Of a stretch of 40,654 nucleotides of DNA, positions 1 to 11,332 are shown piece by piece (the first letter of the stretch is position 1; every line of letters starts with the position of its first letter). The stretch lies in NCBI RefSeq assembly GCF_000006405.1, contig NW_003202674.1, forward strand, positions 99,569 through 140,222, written 5' to 3'. This stretch comes from Perkinsus marinus ATCC 50983 (taxonomy: Eukaryota > Perkinsozoa > Perkinsida > Perkinsidae). The position numbers and the translations under genes were made by a program. Under the pieces are notes generated by a model. The model had not been told where the DNA came from. It worked only from the letters and a program-made list of their open reading frames with translations, and did not search any database.

Positions 1-13
1 CCCCCCCCCCCCC
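1..13. repeat. poly-C run at window edge
   Basis: The window opens with 13 consecutive C. This may be a real homopolymer or the edge of an assembly join. A second C run lies near 20826-20840. Confidence 0.8.
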
Positions 14-371
14 TTTGAAGAGAATAGGCCCCAAAATGTATCCTGGTTGACCTAAGTCTCGCAGAAAAGAATTGAGTCGTGAAAAATAGGATGACGCCTG
101 GCTCCCAAGATCTAGCTTGCTAGACCAATCGGATGTTATAGAGTCAATGACATGTCGTGTATTGCGGTGCATAGATTATTGTGGCGCGCGCAGTACGTCT
201 TTGCATTAGCTATATACTTATACTATGACTCTTTTTCCACCACATATACCGTGGTAGTGTTAGCCTCAGTGGTCCCAACATCCCTTACTATTTTTCCAAG
301 AACCTCCCACTATCGTCACAACACAAATAGGTCTGCACGGTCTACCAAATTACGAGCCGAATACCCTGGTC

Positions 372-435
372 GAGCTTTCGCCTCGGGCATCCGAGCCAAC
401 GTGGAGCTTTCGCCTCGGGCATCCGAGCCAACGTG
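372..435. repeat. 32-bp tandem duplication
   Basis: A 32-bp unit beginning GAGCTTTCGCCTCGG is present twice, at 372-403 and 404-435, with no differences seen. It lies in DNA where no gene could be recognised. Confidence 0.9.
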
Positions 436-857
436 GATCTCGGAGGAACAACTCGTAATGTAGATTCAACGTGGGGATGTGGCCGGCATTCTTGAATGAC
501 GACTGAGTAGTCAAAACTCAAGACAACTGGGTAGACAACTGGAAACTCGGCACTGGAGCGGTGCTGGCCTTTGGACCCAGCGAACCGGCGCCACGGGCGT
601 GTTGGACGGCTCTGTGATTAGATTCCGGTGTAAATTAGTCTCAGCAGCATGCGCCCTTCGCCACGCCCCTTGGGGCAGGTATAGGAACCGAGCCACACAC
701 TATCGCCACTCGGTGCTGTCTCCACGATTCTCGCAGCCGCGACCCAGCGGCTTAAGTGCGAGCAATGATAATATCATTATGATATGACCATTATCACTCA
801 GAACTGAACCGTAGAGCCCGAACTGCTGGCGAGCCTTTTGCGCTGGTCTTTCCATCA

Positions 858-1115
858 CTACAAGTCTAAGCGAAGCATAGTAGTGGTGCCGCGTGTCACG
901 CGGCGCGTGAAGTCGGACACGACGAGTTGCGCATCTTCAGGAAACAGACACGCGCAAGTTGCACCAACGAGGCTTCTAGCGATAGCGGTGAAATCCACAG
1001 GACCAACCGCACCATGTGTTTCTACACCACTATATAATCCGATCACAATCCGTTTGACAAGTGCAGTCGACAAGTGCAGCTTCAACAGGTGCGGGTCTTG
1101 CGTTTGGATTTTCAT
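858..1115 (-). CDS. possible small protein, 85 codons
   Basis: An open frame starts with ATG at 1115 and ends in TAG at 858. The protein begins MKIQTQDPHLLKLHL, mixes hydrophobic and charged residues in a natural-looking way, and ends TTTMLRLDL. No family was recognised. A second open stretch on the same strand (1200-1397) could be an upstream exon, but no convincing splice junction was found. It could be a chance ORF. Confidence 0.3.
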   Translation of the reverse strand: MKIQTQDPHLLKLHLSTALVKRIVIGLYSGVETHGAVGPVDFTAIARSLVGATCACLFPEDAQLVVSDFTRRVTRGTTTMLRLDL

Positions 1116-1756
1116 CTTGAGTCGAGATTGTCGACAAAATGCAACGTCAGCGCCTCCTTGGCCTGAGTCTTTGCTCTTTTAGAAGCATTAAAGTGTGAAT
1201 TAGAAACCATCCTGTCGTTTTCGCAGCTTGAGTTCCCCAATCTTGAAACCTCTAACTGCGGGGACTGGGAGTCGGGCACTGTCCGCCACTAATCTGAAGG
1301 CGATCACGATAGCTCGGAACTCGCGGGAACGCTCCCCGCTGCCTCGTGAATATTCAAGCCTACAGATCTCGCGTTTGGCTGCGCACAGCAGGTACACAAC
1401 CCTAGAGGCGTAGCGGATAGCCCAGCGAGAGCCTTAACCCGTATAATAGGTATGGACTCCTGCTCACCCGTAGTCTCGGTTCGTGGGTTGGGTGGGATTT
1501 CGAGTTGAGTGGCGGTAAACTAGCAGACGAGAGGTGGCTAAGGTTCACGCGGGTCGCAGAACCGCACTCCCTTCGTCGATGAACAAACCATATCCGACTA
1601 GATAAACTCAAATCCACAGAAGCGGTATCGTGAGACACTTGCATCCTCTGGCTAGCAGGCTAGCTGAGATTACCAGCAAGTATTGCCCCCGGCCGTCGCG
1701 GTTTCACCATCGATAAAACCCTGCGGGATTGATCTCAGCATAGTCGAGCATGGCCG

Positions 1757-2132
1757 ATGTGGTCTGATGTGGTAGTCGCAGTCGGCAGGGTCCACGCCCG
1801 CGCCCGTGGAGGAGTAATGGTCGTAGCCCTGACAGTCGAAATAGCGATTAATAGCGGCGATTGGAAACTTCTCACCCCATGGAAAGGATCTGTCGTTTTA
1901 TTATCCAACCAAGAATCTCGTGCTTTACTGGGATCGACTCTTGATCCCGATGCAGCCGTTGACGCGATGGTGCTGCTTGAGTCCAACAGCACAAACATGG
2001 GGGGAGACGACGTTGGCGGGAGATGATAGACCATCGATGATGACTACTGTCGCAAGCAGTTCAGGGGGGGACCATTTCGCAAGTAACAGCGCTGATGAAG
2101 AGCAAGGAGAGTATGCGACTAGAACTCAGTAA
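1757..2132 (+). CDS. possible protein-coding stretch, two frames
   Basis: Frame one (1757-2026) reads like protein, for example NSGDWKLLTPWKGSVVLL, and ends in a Gly/Asp-rich tail. A second frame, offset by one base, continues as an acidic tail ending GEYATRTQ at 2132, just upstream of the tRNA. Either an unseen short intron or a frameshift would be needed to join them. No family was recognised. A minus-strand ORF overlaps it and could be the shadow or the real frame. Confidence 0.25.
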
Positions 2133-2137
2133 TGTAA

Positions 2138-2210
2138 GGTCTCGTGGCCTAATGGATAAGGCGTTGGTCTTCGGAACCAAAGACTGTGGGTTCGAGTCCC
2201 ACCGAGATCG
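2138..2210 (+). tRNA. tRNA-Arg (anticodon UCG)
   Basis: A full 73-nt cloverleaf can be folded. The acceptor arms are GGTCTCG and CGAGATC with one G-U pair, followed by discriminator G. The D stem is GCC/GGC around TAATGGATAA. The anticodon stem TTGGT/ACCAA holds loop CTTCGGA, giving anticodon TCG at 2171-2173. The T arm is GTGGG-TTCGAGT-CCCAC. Internal A box (TGGCCTAATGG) and B box (GGTTCGAGTCC) for RNA polymerase III are present. There is no intron and CCA is not encoded. It decodes CGA and related Arg codons. Confidence 0.95.
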
Positions 2211-3740
2211 TATGTTCATATCAGCACTTCCTTCACAATTACCCAAACCGTGCCAAATACACCACTAGACAGCACCATTCTGAGGAGACCCAGCCCTAAA
2301 CAACTAACGGCTCCACGCAGTCCAAACAGTGTAGAAAATGAGTATGTAGCTCAAGCATTGTACAGACCCATCTGAAGGAGAGTTGGGCATGTTAACTTGG
2401 CTATTGCGCGTACCACGTTGTGACTTCCCCAATGGTTGACTTCCACAAACTCAAATAACAGTAAAAGAAATGAACTGTAAAGAATAACATCAGTAGGTAC
2501 GTGGCACATAGAGCAATGAGGTGTGGTGTCAGGGATTGGCAAGAGGAGACCTTCGCGCTGAAACCAGGTGGAGCCAAACTTCCCAACACATCCCAGTGAT
2601 TTATCCAATCTTAATTCATTCGAACATCATCGTCGCAAACTCCCTGCTTCTGCATCCATTCATCGAGCTCCACCGCCAAGTGCTGAATGGCTCCCGTCCA
2701 CTGAGCCTCTCCGACTTGTCACCGTGTCAAGGCCAGAGCGTGATTCACAAATCCGATGCGGTATGGAGAGGTTTGGTCCGATATAGAATAAGATACACCC
2801 TGAAATGTCTCGGTCACGTGAAGGAGAAAATGAACCGATGATGGCTCAAGTTCGTAGGGGGAAATTTCGAGATGCGCAAATTTCCACCACAACAGACCAC
2901 TCGGTACAGATCTCAGAAGAGGAAGGAAGGATAACTCGCGCAGCGATCGTATCGCGGTCATAGGAGTGCACATTAATACATGCCACACCTCAACCTCATT
3001 CTCGTCAAGTGATTGGTGGAGCACGTGGCCAGCAAAGCAATCACCGCAACTCCACAGCGACAAGCAAGTCACTACTCCATGAAATATTTTTTGCACGTTT
3101 CTATTGCGTCTGAGTAATCGCACACATACGTCGTGCAGAGCTCTCCAGTGGTGCACATAGCCGGTACCGATATAGATGATTATTCAACTCATATCAATCT
3201 AAAGCATCCGTTTTGTTGAGTTCCATATGGCACGCTCTGTCAATGTAGTAACAATTGCTCTGTGTGGCCACGTACCGAATTCAGCCGAATACTGGGCATT
3301 TTCCTCCGAACTAACCTCTGTGAGTGGGCCGCTCAACACTACCCATTCCTGATAGCGCTTCCCGTGTGTTTTACAAGATGAAGATTTTTCTCAGAAAAAG
3401 ACCCCAAAAATTTCCTGGGAATAATTTCGTGGCGCGCGACGGTGATAGTTGCGTTGTGATTGCTGTCCTTGGTAATCGAAGTCGCAGTAGTTGATCTATC
3501 ACGTAGTACGGCCCCTTCACCCGTTTCTATTGAGGGCGAAGGCACCCGACCCCGCCAGCAACACAAACGATTATTTAACTGGGGGAAAATAACAGTCAAA
3601 TTTCCATTCGTTTTCGTCGGTCATTTTCTTGGAGTTTTGCTCATTCTCCGAGCTACAATGCTTTCCCGTGCATATCTCTCGGGTTCGTCGAATGCTCCAG
3701 AGCATCAGTTTGATCCCATCAGCTCTCATCCGCGTTAACC
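2211..3740. other. gap between tRNA and OLA1, no firm gene
   Basis: About 1.5 kb with several overlapping open frames. The longest is a minus-strand ORF of 145 codons at 2719-3156 beginning MHHWRALHDVCVRLL. It reads fairly naturally but matches no family known to me, and open stretches of this length are expected by chance in 40 kb. A plus-strand frame at 2568-2786 overlaps it. The last 100 bases or so should hold the OLA1 promoter and 5' UTR; no element could be identified. Confidence 0.4.
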
Positions 3741-5620
3741 ATGGCTCCCAAGAAGAAGGTAGAAGAAGTGAAAAAGGTCAAATTTGGTCGACCTGGGAAC
3801 ACCCTTCGTATGGGTCTCGTCGGACTGCCGAATGTTGGCAAATCTACGACTTTCAACGTCCTCACTAAGGTAATACCAATAGTGACTTTATCAGCTTTCT
3901 TCTCTAAGTGTCTGTTCCCAGTGTTCGATCCCAGCTGAAAACTTCCCCTTCTGCACCATCGACCCTCATGAGGCTGTTGTCAATGTCCCTGATGATAGGT
4001 AGTAATGACGATAATAAAGAGTTCCCTCCGCTCTATATGCACCCTCAGGATGGATTGGTTATCGGCTACTTTCAAGCCCAAAAGCACCATTGCGGCCGTC
4101 TTGCGAATTTGGGATATCGCTGGCCTCGTGCCCAATGCCCACGAGGGGGAGGTACGGCCGCTCACCTAGACCATTTGTCGTTTTATCTGAAACTTGACAG
4201 GGTCTCGGAAATGCCTTCTTGTCGAACATCCAGTCCGTTGATGGCATTTATCATGTATGCAGAGCTTTCACTGACGATGATATCGTTCATACGGAAGGAG
4301 AGGTAAGCGAGTTGGTTAATTTCACGATGGGTGAACAGTTTTATTTCTCCTTAGGTTGACCCCGTTCGGGATCTGCAGATTATTCAGTCAGAGCTCATCT
4401 TCAAGGATCTGGCCCACGCCACGAGTCGTGCGGCCGAGTACGCTAAGAAAGCTGAACAGAATAAGAAAATGAAGGAGCTCAAGGAGGAGTAATGTATCCT
4501 CATTGCTGCTGTCATTTTGATGATTTATTCCCCCTAGATATGATGCTCTCGTGAAGTGCCAGCAGATATTAGAAAGTGGCAAGCCTCTGAGACTCTGTCC
4601 CGACTGGACTTCCAAGGAAGTGGAAATTGTCAACAAGTAGTGATGAATTTACCTTCTCCGTTCTCGTAGACTCCCCGATGACTCAGGTATCAGTTCTTGA
4701 CCACCAAGCCAACTGTTTATCTCGTCAATATGAGCGAGAGGGACTTCGTGCGTCAGAAGAACAAGTGGTTACCCAAGATCAAGGAGTGGGTGGACGCCAA
4801 TGGTGGTGGCCCTATTATTCCATATTCTGCTGCCTTTGAGATGGAGTATCAAGAATGTGGTAAGGTGTGTGTGAAGAGCCTCCGACATGATCCCTGGTCG
4901 TAGGTGACTCGGAGGAGGATAAGAAAGCCTACCTTAAGAAAACTGGTGCCAAGAAATCTATGATCGATAAGATCATTAAGACTGGGTATGACATATCCCA
5001 CAGTGCTCGTTCGTCGCAGTGTTGGAATGAATATCCGCTTTCCTCAGCGTACCTCACGAGCTTCCTCACTAAATATAGAAGTTCATATACGAATTATAGT
5101 AGAAGTGTACAGAAGCCGATGAGAACTGCCCAAAATTTCCCTCACAATTTCCATATTGCTATTAAGACGTGTAGATGGCCATGTACATATCTTCCCACAC
5201 TGCTTTTCCATCGTGTACTTTTCAGGTACGACTATTTGGATCTTGTTCACTTCTTCACCTGTGGCCCCGATGAAGTCCGGTGTTGGACTATCCAGAAGGG
5301 CACTAAGGCTCCTCAAGCCGCCGGAGTCATTCACACTGGTAACTAATGCGGTTGCCCACAAGGGCTTCATATTATTCTCAGATATGGAGCGTGGATTCAT
5401 TTGTGCTGAGACCTACCGGTATGAAGACATTCGGGAACTCGGCGATGAGAATGCCGTAAGTCTCGCTTTACCGCACCTCAATGAACTCATCCTCAATAGA
5501 AGGATACCCCCCTCTGTTCAGGTGAAAGCAGCGGGTAAGTTGCATCAGAATGGGAAGAACTATGAAGTTCTCGACGGCGATATCTGCTTCTTCAAGTTTA
5601 ACGTCAGTAAGGGCAAGTAG
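3741..5620 (+). CDS. OLA1: Obg-like ATPase 1 (OLA1/YchF family), 11 exons
   Basis: Conserved cytosolic P-loop NTPase that binds ATP rather than GTP and is linked to translation control and stress responses. Exons: 3741-3869, 3922-3998, 4049-4151, 4201-4302, 4355-4488, 4538-4636, 4687-4859, 4904-4985, 5226-5338, 5382-5455, 5522-5620. Together they give an unbroken 394-aa protein; human OLA1 has 396. Seen: G1 motif GLPNVGKST near residue 32, G3 motif DIAGLV, NMSE at the place where GTPases carry NKxD (the ATP-preferring feature of this family), and the C-terminal TGS domain ([23 protein letters not shown]). The start lies in AACCATGG. Ten introns are GT...AG; nine are 43-66 nt and intron 8 (4986-5225) is 240 nt because it holds a 186-bp inverted-repeat element. 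The gene appears intact. Confidence 0.97.
5017..5202 (-). mobile_element. 186-bp TIR element (family M1, copy 1) in OLA1 intron 8
   Basis: On the plus strand the element begins CAGTGTTGG and ends CCCACACTG, near-perfect 9-bp terminal inverted repeats. It is alignable along its length with the copies at 17510-17694 and 25341-25526. Removing it leaves a 54-nt intron, the typical size here, so it looks inserted into an older intron. No clear target-site duplication was found. It has no coding capacity, so it resembles a MITE. Confidence 0.75.
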
Positions 5621-6475
5621 ATGTTCTTCGAGTTATGTCGGTATCAAACTGTCTACGGTTTTCTCGTTGTTCCCTACGACCATCCATACTTGGTTAGCGC
5701 TATCAGCCTATGTGGCTTGGATTTCCTCAAGAGTGTTGAATTCCTAGTTGTTAATGCTATAGAAGATGAGTCACTGTTGATGATGAGTAGAAGTTAAATC
5801 GTAAAATAGGTTTTTTTCTCAGCCAAAAGGTGGTAATTTCGTCATCAGGATCTCAATCCGAAACAATCATTCTGAATGTTTCATTCTTGAATAAAGTTGG
5901 TTGGTAGGAAAAAAGATATGGAAAGAAAGTTGAGTTCTTCCTGACTCTTTTAGCAAAAGTTTCCGGTTTCTCTACTCTCCATATATGTAATATCTACCAA
6001 CTGTGAATCAAGGGCAAAATATAAGTTGAAGAGATATCCTGTCTTAGCGGTATCGAACGGGATACCTGTGTTATGTGACGATGCGATCGTATGGGCGGAG
6101 AAGAATGAGCTCACAGAGCTTGATAATCAGTCAAATTTGCCATGGTGAAGTTAATTGTTGCTTATCTGGCCTCTCTCTGTCTCATCGGCCTCAACCTCTT
6201 CCACTCGCGCGAAGTGACCGTAACACAATTTTTACACAAGCTAAACGATTTGAGGAAGACCGACTTGTCTCAAGTTGGGAGAAGGAAGCCCTAGGAAAAG
6301 GCGTCCTCCACTGGAAATGGTCAAGTTCTTCTGGAACAGACCGTCCACTCCGATGTTATGAAATCTATTCGTGAGCATCCATCATCACATGGTGCACTGT
6401 ACCAACGCAACCTTGAGAGGCCAAAAGTATAAGGTTTCGAGTAAATCTCTCTGTTGAAGCATCTACTTTCGACCA

Positions 6476-7859
6476 TTATCGCTGAGGAGGATCAATAGCG
6501 AGAAACAAGCTCATGTAATCATCCCCTACCCGACGAAGCCCCCCATTGTCGCTAGGTGACGAATCGGCAGTTGGCGCTGCTAGTGTTATAGATTGGCCAT
6601 CGACAACCTGAGGTGTGAAGGAATGAGTTCCCGCACAGCTGCTCATGAATACCCACCAGACGTATCGGTTCCCCAGGCTGTCCTGTTGTTGGTATTGTCA
6701 GCGTCACATTGTCTCCGCCCTGGTCGCGTGGTTGGGCAGGAGCCTCGACAGGAGCTGGTGCCTGAGACATTTGGATCGACTGGCATACATTGGGCCCGGA
6801 TTAAGAGGCTCACCTCAATACAAGCGGCACACCTCAGGCCTATCCACGCCACAAAGCATCGGAAGCAAAGCTCACATACCAGAGACAACACGAGTAAGAA
6901 GCCACAGATGTAGCCAAAAACTAAGTAGCAATCAATGGGAAGAATTCATTCGGGGAGCAGTAGAACGTACGAGAAGCGATAGTGCTGCCGTTGATGCTGA
7001 ATGGAATATCCGCTTCCTTGAAGTATTCGAACTATCGAGAAAAGAATGTCAGATGAAAATGGATCTGACCCTTACCAGTGGTAGCTGTTCAATGAAACTG
7101 ACCAGTACATCAACCTGAGTGCTGAGGATTGTATTCATCCACAGCAGCGAGGTAAGTGTGAGCAAGCCGAGGACAAGCACCCGCACTACACATGAGTAGG
7201 CGTATATCCTCACATACAGAGGACTGAAGCAGAGACCACAATAAAATACGTTTCACCATATCAGAACTCCCGAAGAAGCCTAGGATTCATTCTAATGGTG
7301 TATGTACGAAAAGAATAACGGAATGCCTTCGGAGTAAATTTTATCACAACAACAATAACAATGACGATCGGCTACATATCGACAATCATCTGTGATGGAC
7401 GCGAATCGATGCCCCACGCACTTCTGTTGATACACGCCAAGCAGTCCTAGACCGGCCATAATAACCGTCGATGCTGTCAGACCCGAGTTGGCTGCCTGAA
7501 AGTGCAATATAGCACGAAACGATAACGAAGGTATGAGGATCTCACCTGTATAGTATACGCCGCATCATTCGTGGAGTCCATCATCAGAACCGCATGTATC
7601 GGTCCGCCGTAATAGTCGGCATAACTGGATACTTGAGAAGCCTATCATGGAAGAGCTGATCTCCACACAGACAACTAGCACCTACCTGAATGCCTTGAAG
7701 TGCTGTAGTGACGAGACCGATCAGGCCGAATACCAAGTCCATTGCTGCGAACACTTGAAGCGCGAAGGTGAAGGTGCAGCCGCAACAGCAAGTCGAGTCC
7801 GGGGGTTCTTTGACGTAAACCACCCGAGGTGCTGCAGCATTCGCATTTTCTGCTGGCAT
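6476..7859 (-). CDS. four-pass membrane protein, unknown function, 8 exons
   Basis: Exons, in order of transcription: 7859-7682, 7631-7546, 7495-7308, 7223-7076, 7031-6971, 6920-6814, 6779-6657, 6607-6476. All junctions are GT...AG and the frame stays open for 340 aa. A cytosolic-looking N-terminus with a Cys cluster (STCCCGCTF, about residues 22-30) is followed by membrane segments at about 30-52, 92-110, 160-183 and 222-246. The loop before the last segment carries an NGS glycosylation site near 214. A second Cys cluster (CYCCC) lies near 136-140. The tail from about 260 is rich in Pro, Gln and Ala. The layout is like a tetraspan protein, but the family was not recognised and the tetraspanin CCG signature in the large loop was not seen. 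Cys clusters next to membrane segments suggest palmitoylation (inference). Confidence 0.8.
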
Positions 7860-8596
7860 TTTAAACTAAGCCGATTCCGTCGCCCGACTCACGCACACAA
7901 AATAGACACGAATACAACTATCAGAAACAATCTACAACGGAATTATGAGACCATGATGTCACTCGAGTTGTTCGTGGCTCTGGACGCGTTCCCTTCATCT
8001 CAAAGGACACGCCCTTTGTGTCGGTCTCACTGTGGACCACACCATATCTGGAGCTGAGGTTTCACCAGCCTCCATGAACTGTTCGTGTTCATGATGAACA
8101 TGAGGGCGCCGAAAGACCACCCTCTTTGGGATGTCGCTCGAAAAACAGGATAAACTAACCTGCTTTCTATCCACTTATGAGATGCCCGCCGAGCGTTCTT
8201 TAACATCCAAACATCCCTACAGCCGCGTACTTTCCAGTCTTCTCTAAGGTGTTGCTATGTCTGGCTATGATTGGACTCCAATTGGATTCCAAGGCAGGGG
8301 TCAATTCGATGTCGAAGCGATTGCGTGACCTACACTCGCGATAGCAAGAAAGCGGGGTTTAGCAACTAGTAGGTAACCAGCTGCAGGTAATAAGCACCAG
8401 ATGCAGATCGTCCAAGTAACTCGGACCGCTGAACCTAAAGAAAATAAGACGAGGATATCCAGCAGCATCTAAAAGGGCTGGTAATGTAATGTTCTCCCCA
8501 CCAGCTTTCTCGCTAAGTGAGCGCCAACGCTGCCACTTGTGCCTTTAGTCCATGGAGTTTACAACGAAAAGCATTATCAAGCACCAGAATGAGAAC
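7860..8596. other. gap with no recognised gene
   Basis: About 740 bases between two minus-strand genes. Only short open frames are present, and no repeat or RNA gene was recognised. The promoter of the four-pass membrane protein should lie at the left edge. Confidence 0.5.
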
Positions 8597-9103
8597 TTAG
8601 AGAGCAGTTGGGGCAATCAAGAGTGCACGCCAGACTCGTTTCCTGTTGATGACAGATTTATCCCGATAGTATGAACACATCCTTTCTTTACGTTGTTGTT
8701 CTTGCCATGATGGCAATGCCATCCCAAGCTCGGTTGCGGGCCACAACTTGCGGCGGTCGCGGAACATCGTCATGTGTCTGGCTGCCTTGATGCTGAGGTT
8801 TTCATCATAATTAGCGAGCTTGATGATAATGTACTTCACTTGGATTCCCTTTCTGAACTCTTCCCTCAACTTTTGGCCGATGTGTCGGTGGTACACTGCT
8901 GCTGCTAGCGTTCCAGCCATTTTGTTTGAGTAGGTTATCATGCTTGTAGCCATCAGACAGTCCTCGATATAGGCCAGCAGTTTGCCGATGTCGAATCTCT
9001 CGACGAGAGACTCTCGTTATATCGAAAATGATGTCGTCACTATAGTGAGAGAGCAGAGATACTGCTACCATCCAGCTTGGCAGTGCTCTGATGTAGTTGC
9101 TCA
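8597..9103 (-). CDS. possible small basic protein, two exons
   Basis: The downstream exon is open from about 8990 to the stop at 8597. It reads naturally (FDIGKLLAYIEDCL, then a long basic stretch with RDRRKLWPATELG). An upstream exon may start with ATG at 9103 (MSNYIRALPSWM) and splice over an intron ending near 8993. The join is uncertain: several GT and AG choices exist and not all keep frame. Expected product about 130 aa, basic, no membrane segment, no family recognised. Confidence 0.45.
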
Positions 9104-9673
9104 TAATGAAGGCTGCCTCGGCGTTTCTTGTCTGAATATCATGACAGCAAGTGTCGCTCAACTAACGGCTTAGGGCGGAGAGCTGCTCTGCGCCCTAGGG
9201 TATGAGTTCACCACCAGAGTACTGGGCTATGTCTTCTCGACCGAGCCAAGCTCGTGAAATGCGACACGGTTCGTATCGATGAGCCCCGCGTTACGTGCGC
9301 ACGTGCGCATCCAAACTCTGGTTTCCAGAAGATTATTGCTCAGAGCAACTCGCCCCTGGCGGGCGCGATTTTTTGGCGTGCCTTTCTGTAATGCTGCATG
9401 GGACTCGAAAGACTACGTGAATGGCATGGACACAGTCCCAGTGGATGTACTTCCCAGCCTCGGAATTTCCTCACGCACACATGTCGCTGAGGTGGAGCGT
9501 ATCTTTCCACACTCGCATGTCGATGAACTTCGTGGGAAAACGAGTTGATCGACCGAAAATCGTCTCCGCCCACGTCGTGTGGCACACAAGACGATCGGGT
9601 ACTTGGAGCATCTAATACGCGCTCTCTACTAACAGCAAGGGTTCTCATCTACACCGGTATAAGCCGCCAGCAG

Positions 9674-9905
9674 CGCGAAGACTGCCGACGATAACAGTAT
9701 TATTTTAGCAGTACTGGTGAGGAAAGACTACTACTGCGTGCAAACCACCATGGAATCACTGTCGTGGTATCGTCCACATCGTTCCTTGAGCAAACTGCAG
9801 CAGTTTCGTATAAACATTCACGAGGCTTGCCCCCGGGGCCCGGGGACAGTCCCTGTTCCTGAAATTATTTCCCCCACCTCTGACTTCCGATCCAACTCCA
9901 TGTAC
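9674..9905 (-). CDS. possible two-exon small protein
   Basis: A candidate intron of 52 nt (about 9829-9880; GTGGGG...GCAAG), the usual size here, joins a short exon containing MQYMELDRKSE to an exon reading PRECLYETAAVCSRND and on to a stop near 9690. The frame is kept across the join. The product would be about 52 aa if it starts at the ATG near 9910. Many overlapping alternatives exist, and no family was recognised. Confidence 0.25.
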
Positions 9906-10092
9906 TGCATGAACTGAGCTCGTTCTTGTCCCGTTTATACACGCCTCTCCTGAAATTTCGCCTCTCGGAAAGTACTCACAGTATTCAAGATAAATACTGC
10001 ATGGGCGGGTGTGATCTGACAATGATAGAATAGCAAGCGATACACAGAGCAATTTTCAAACTATCTCCGTATATCATACATATACGTAATAC

Positions 10093-10115
10093 GGTTATTA
10101 TACAGTATAATAACC
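10093..10115. other. perfect 11-bp hairpin palindrome
   Basis: GGTTATTATAC is followed by a single A and then GTATAATAACC, an exact inverted repeat with a 1-nt centre. It lies in a gene gap. It could form a cruciform or be a binding site; nothing else supports a function. Confidence 0.8.
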
Positions 10116-10488
10116 CGTCGCGAATCCCACACCCAAGTAAAAGTTTTATACTACCATATCACTTGTGACTGAATCACAAAGGCTCTGTACATACTGCACC
10201 CCGGCACCTAGAATCTTTCAACCCATACATCCACACGAAAGTCGGTGCCGTTGAAAAAGCACATATGCTGCAAAGAGCGTATATGTACATTCGCGTATTG
10301 GCCAATGGAGGTAGAATCGCGCATTGCGGTCACCTTAGAGATAATCGGCTAATGCACACATGATAGGAGTCCAACGCACTCGACAGCCGAAGGTTGAACG
10401 AATACTAGGATACAATTAACACTGAGCTTCAACACAGCATGACCACACGAGTGAGTTTTTTCCGCACACTGTTGACATCCGCGCGACC

Positions 10489-10683
10489 TCAAAAATTTGA
10501 ATCTAATTTCGCGCATTCCGGATAGTACTTGACATTCATACACGAAATTTCTCGTAAGTGCCTGTCCAACAACGCCGAGAGCTCTCGCTCGACCTTGAGA
10601 CTTTCAGCAGTACCGATTTGAGCGGCAATTACATCAGTATCCAGATGCATTTTTCGATAGTATACTCGGCCACGATCAACCAT
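10489..10683 (-). CDS. possible 64-aa protein
   Basis: One open exon from ATG at 10683 to TGA at 10489. The product begins MVDRGRVYYRKMHLD, has an amphipathic charged middle (ESLKVERELSALLDRHL) and ends with two Cys eight residues apart (C MNVKYYPE C). The Cys spacing is close to, but not the same as, the CX9C pattern of mitochondrial intermembrane-space proteins. No family was recognised. It is short enough to be chance. Confidence 0.35.
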   Translation of the reverse strand: MVDRGRVYYRKMHLDTDVIAAQIGTAESLKVERELSALLDRHLREISCMNVKYYPECAKLDSNF

Positions 10684-10757
10684 CAAGGGTCTTATGGTAG
10701 CTCATTATCTTAGGTAGCCCCAAGTTAATGGAAAGCGAGGACAATAGCTTAATTATG

Positions 10758-10990
10758 ATATACTGAAAGGCGGTTCGCACCCGAAGGACCAATGAGCAAC
10801 AGTCAAAAATGAACCAACTAATGAATGCGGACAAAGAGCCTACTACGCTTCAAGTCACACGCTCGACGATTATGACATCCTGGAAGGCGGTTCAGATCCG
10901 GAGGACCAATGATCAACACTTGAAAAGGAGTCAACTACCGAGTGGGGACAAAGAGCCTACTACGCTTCAAGTCACACGCTCAACGATAGT
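10758..10990. repeat. 117-bp tandem duplication
   Basis: Two diverged copies of a 117-bp unit: AAGGCGGTTC occurs at 10767 and 10884, and GACAAAGAGCCTACTACGCT at 10830 and 10947, both pairs 117 bases apart. The copies differ at scattered positions. No gene was recognised within it. Confidence 0.85.
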
Positions 10991-11332
10991 AGCCAAACTC
11001 GAGATCTGATTGACAGGTTCTACTGGAGACATACGCAGAATGCGACAACCATATAACCTCATTTATCTCCTTCTGACCGAGGCACTCGGACCTACTCCGA
11101 TATGTGATCATTTTACACATTGCAATGAGAGACGGGATGATACCCACAGCTTTGGGTGCATTGGAAACCATGAAAATCACCTTGGAAATCATTAGCCCGC
11201 CTACGCGCACTACTAATTTCACGCTGGTCACCAATTCGGCGCGCGCCATTTTTTTGGACGCGCATCTTTCCCACTTCTCTGACGCACCCAGTTGACCAAC
11301 ATCGCCTGAGAATCATCTCGCGTCTTCAAAAT

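Noticed and set aside
7000-7025. Short match between exon 5 of the four-pass gene and the M1 element tail
   Set aside because: Only about 20 bases, in a coding exon whose frame is otherwise normal; probably coincidence.
9279-9648. Overlapping plus (9279-9548) and minus (9340-9648) open frames of about 90-100 codons
   Set aside because: Neither has splice support or a recognised motif, and they overlap each other.
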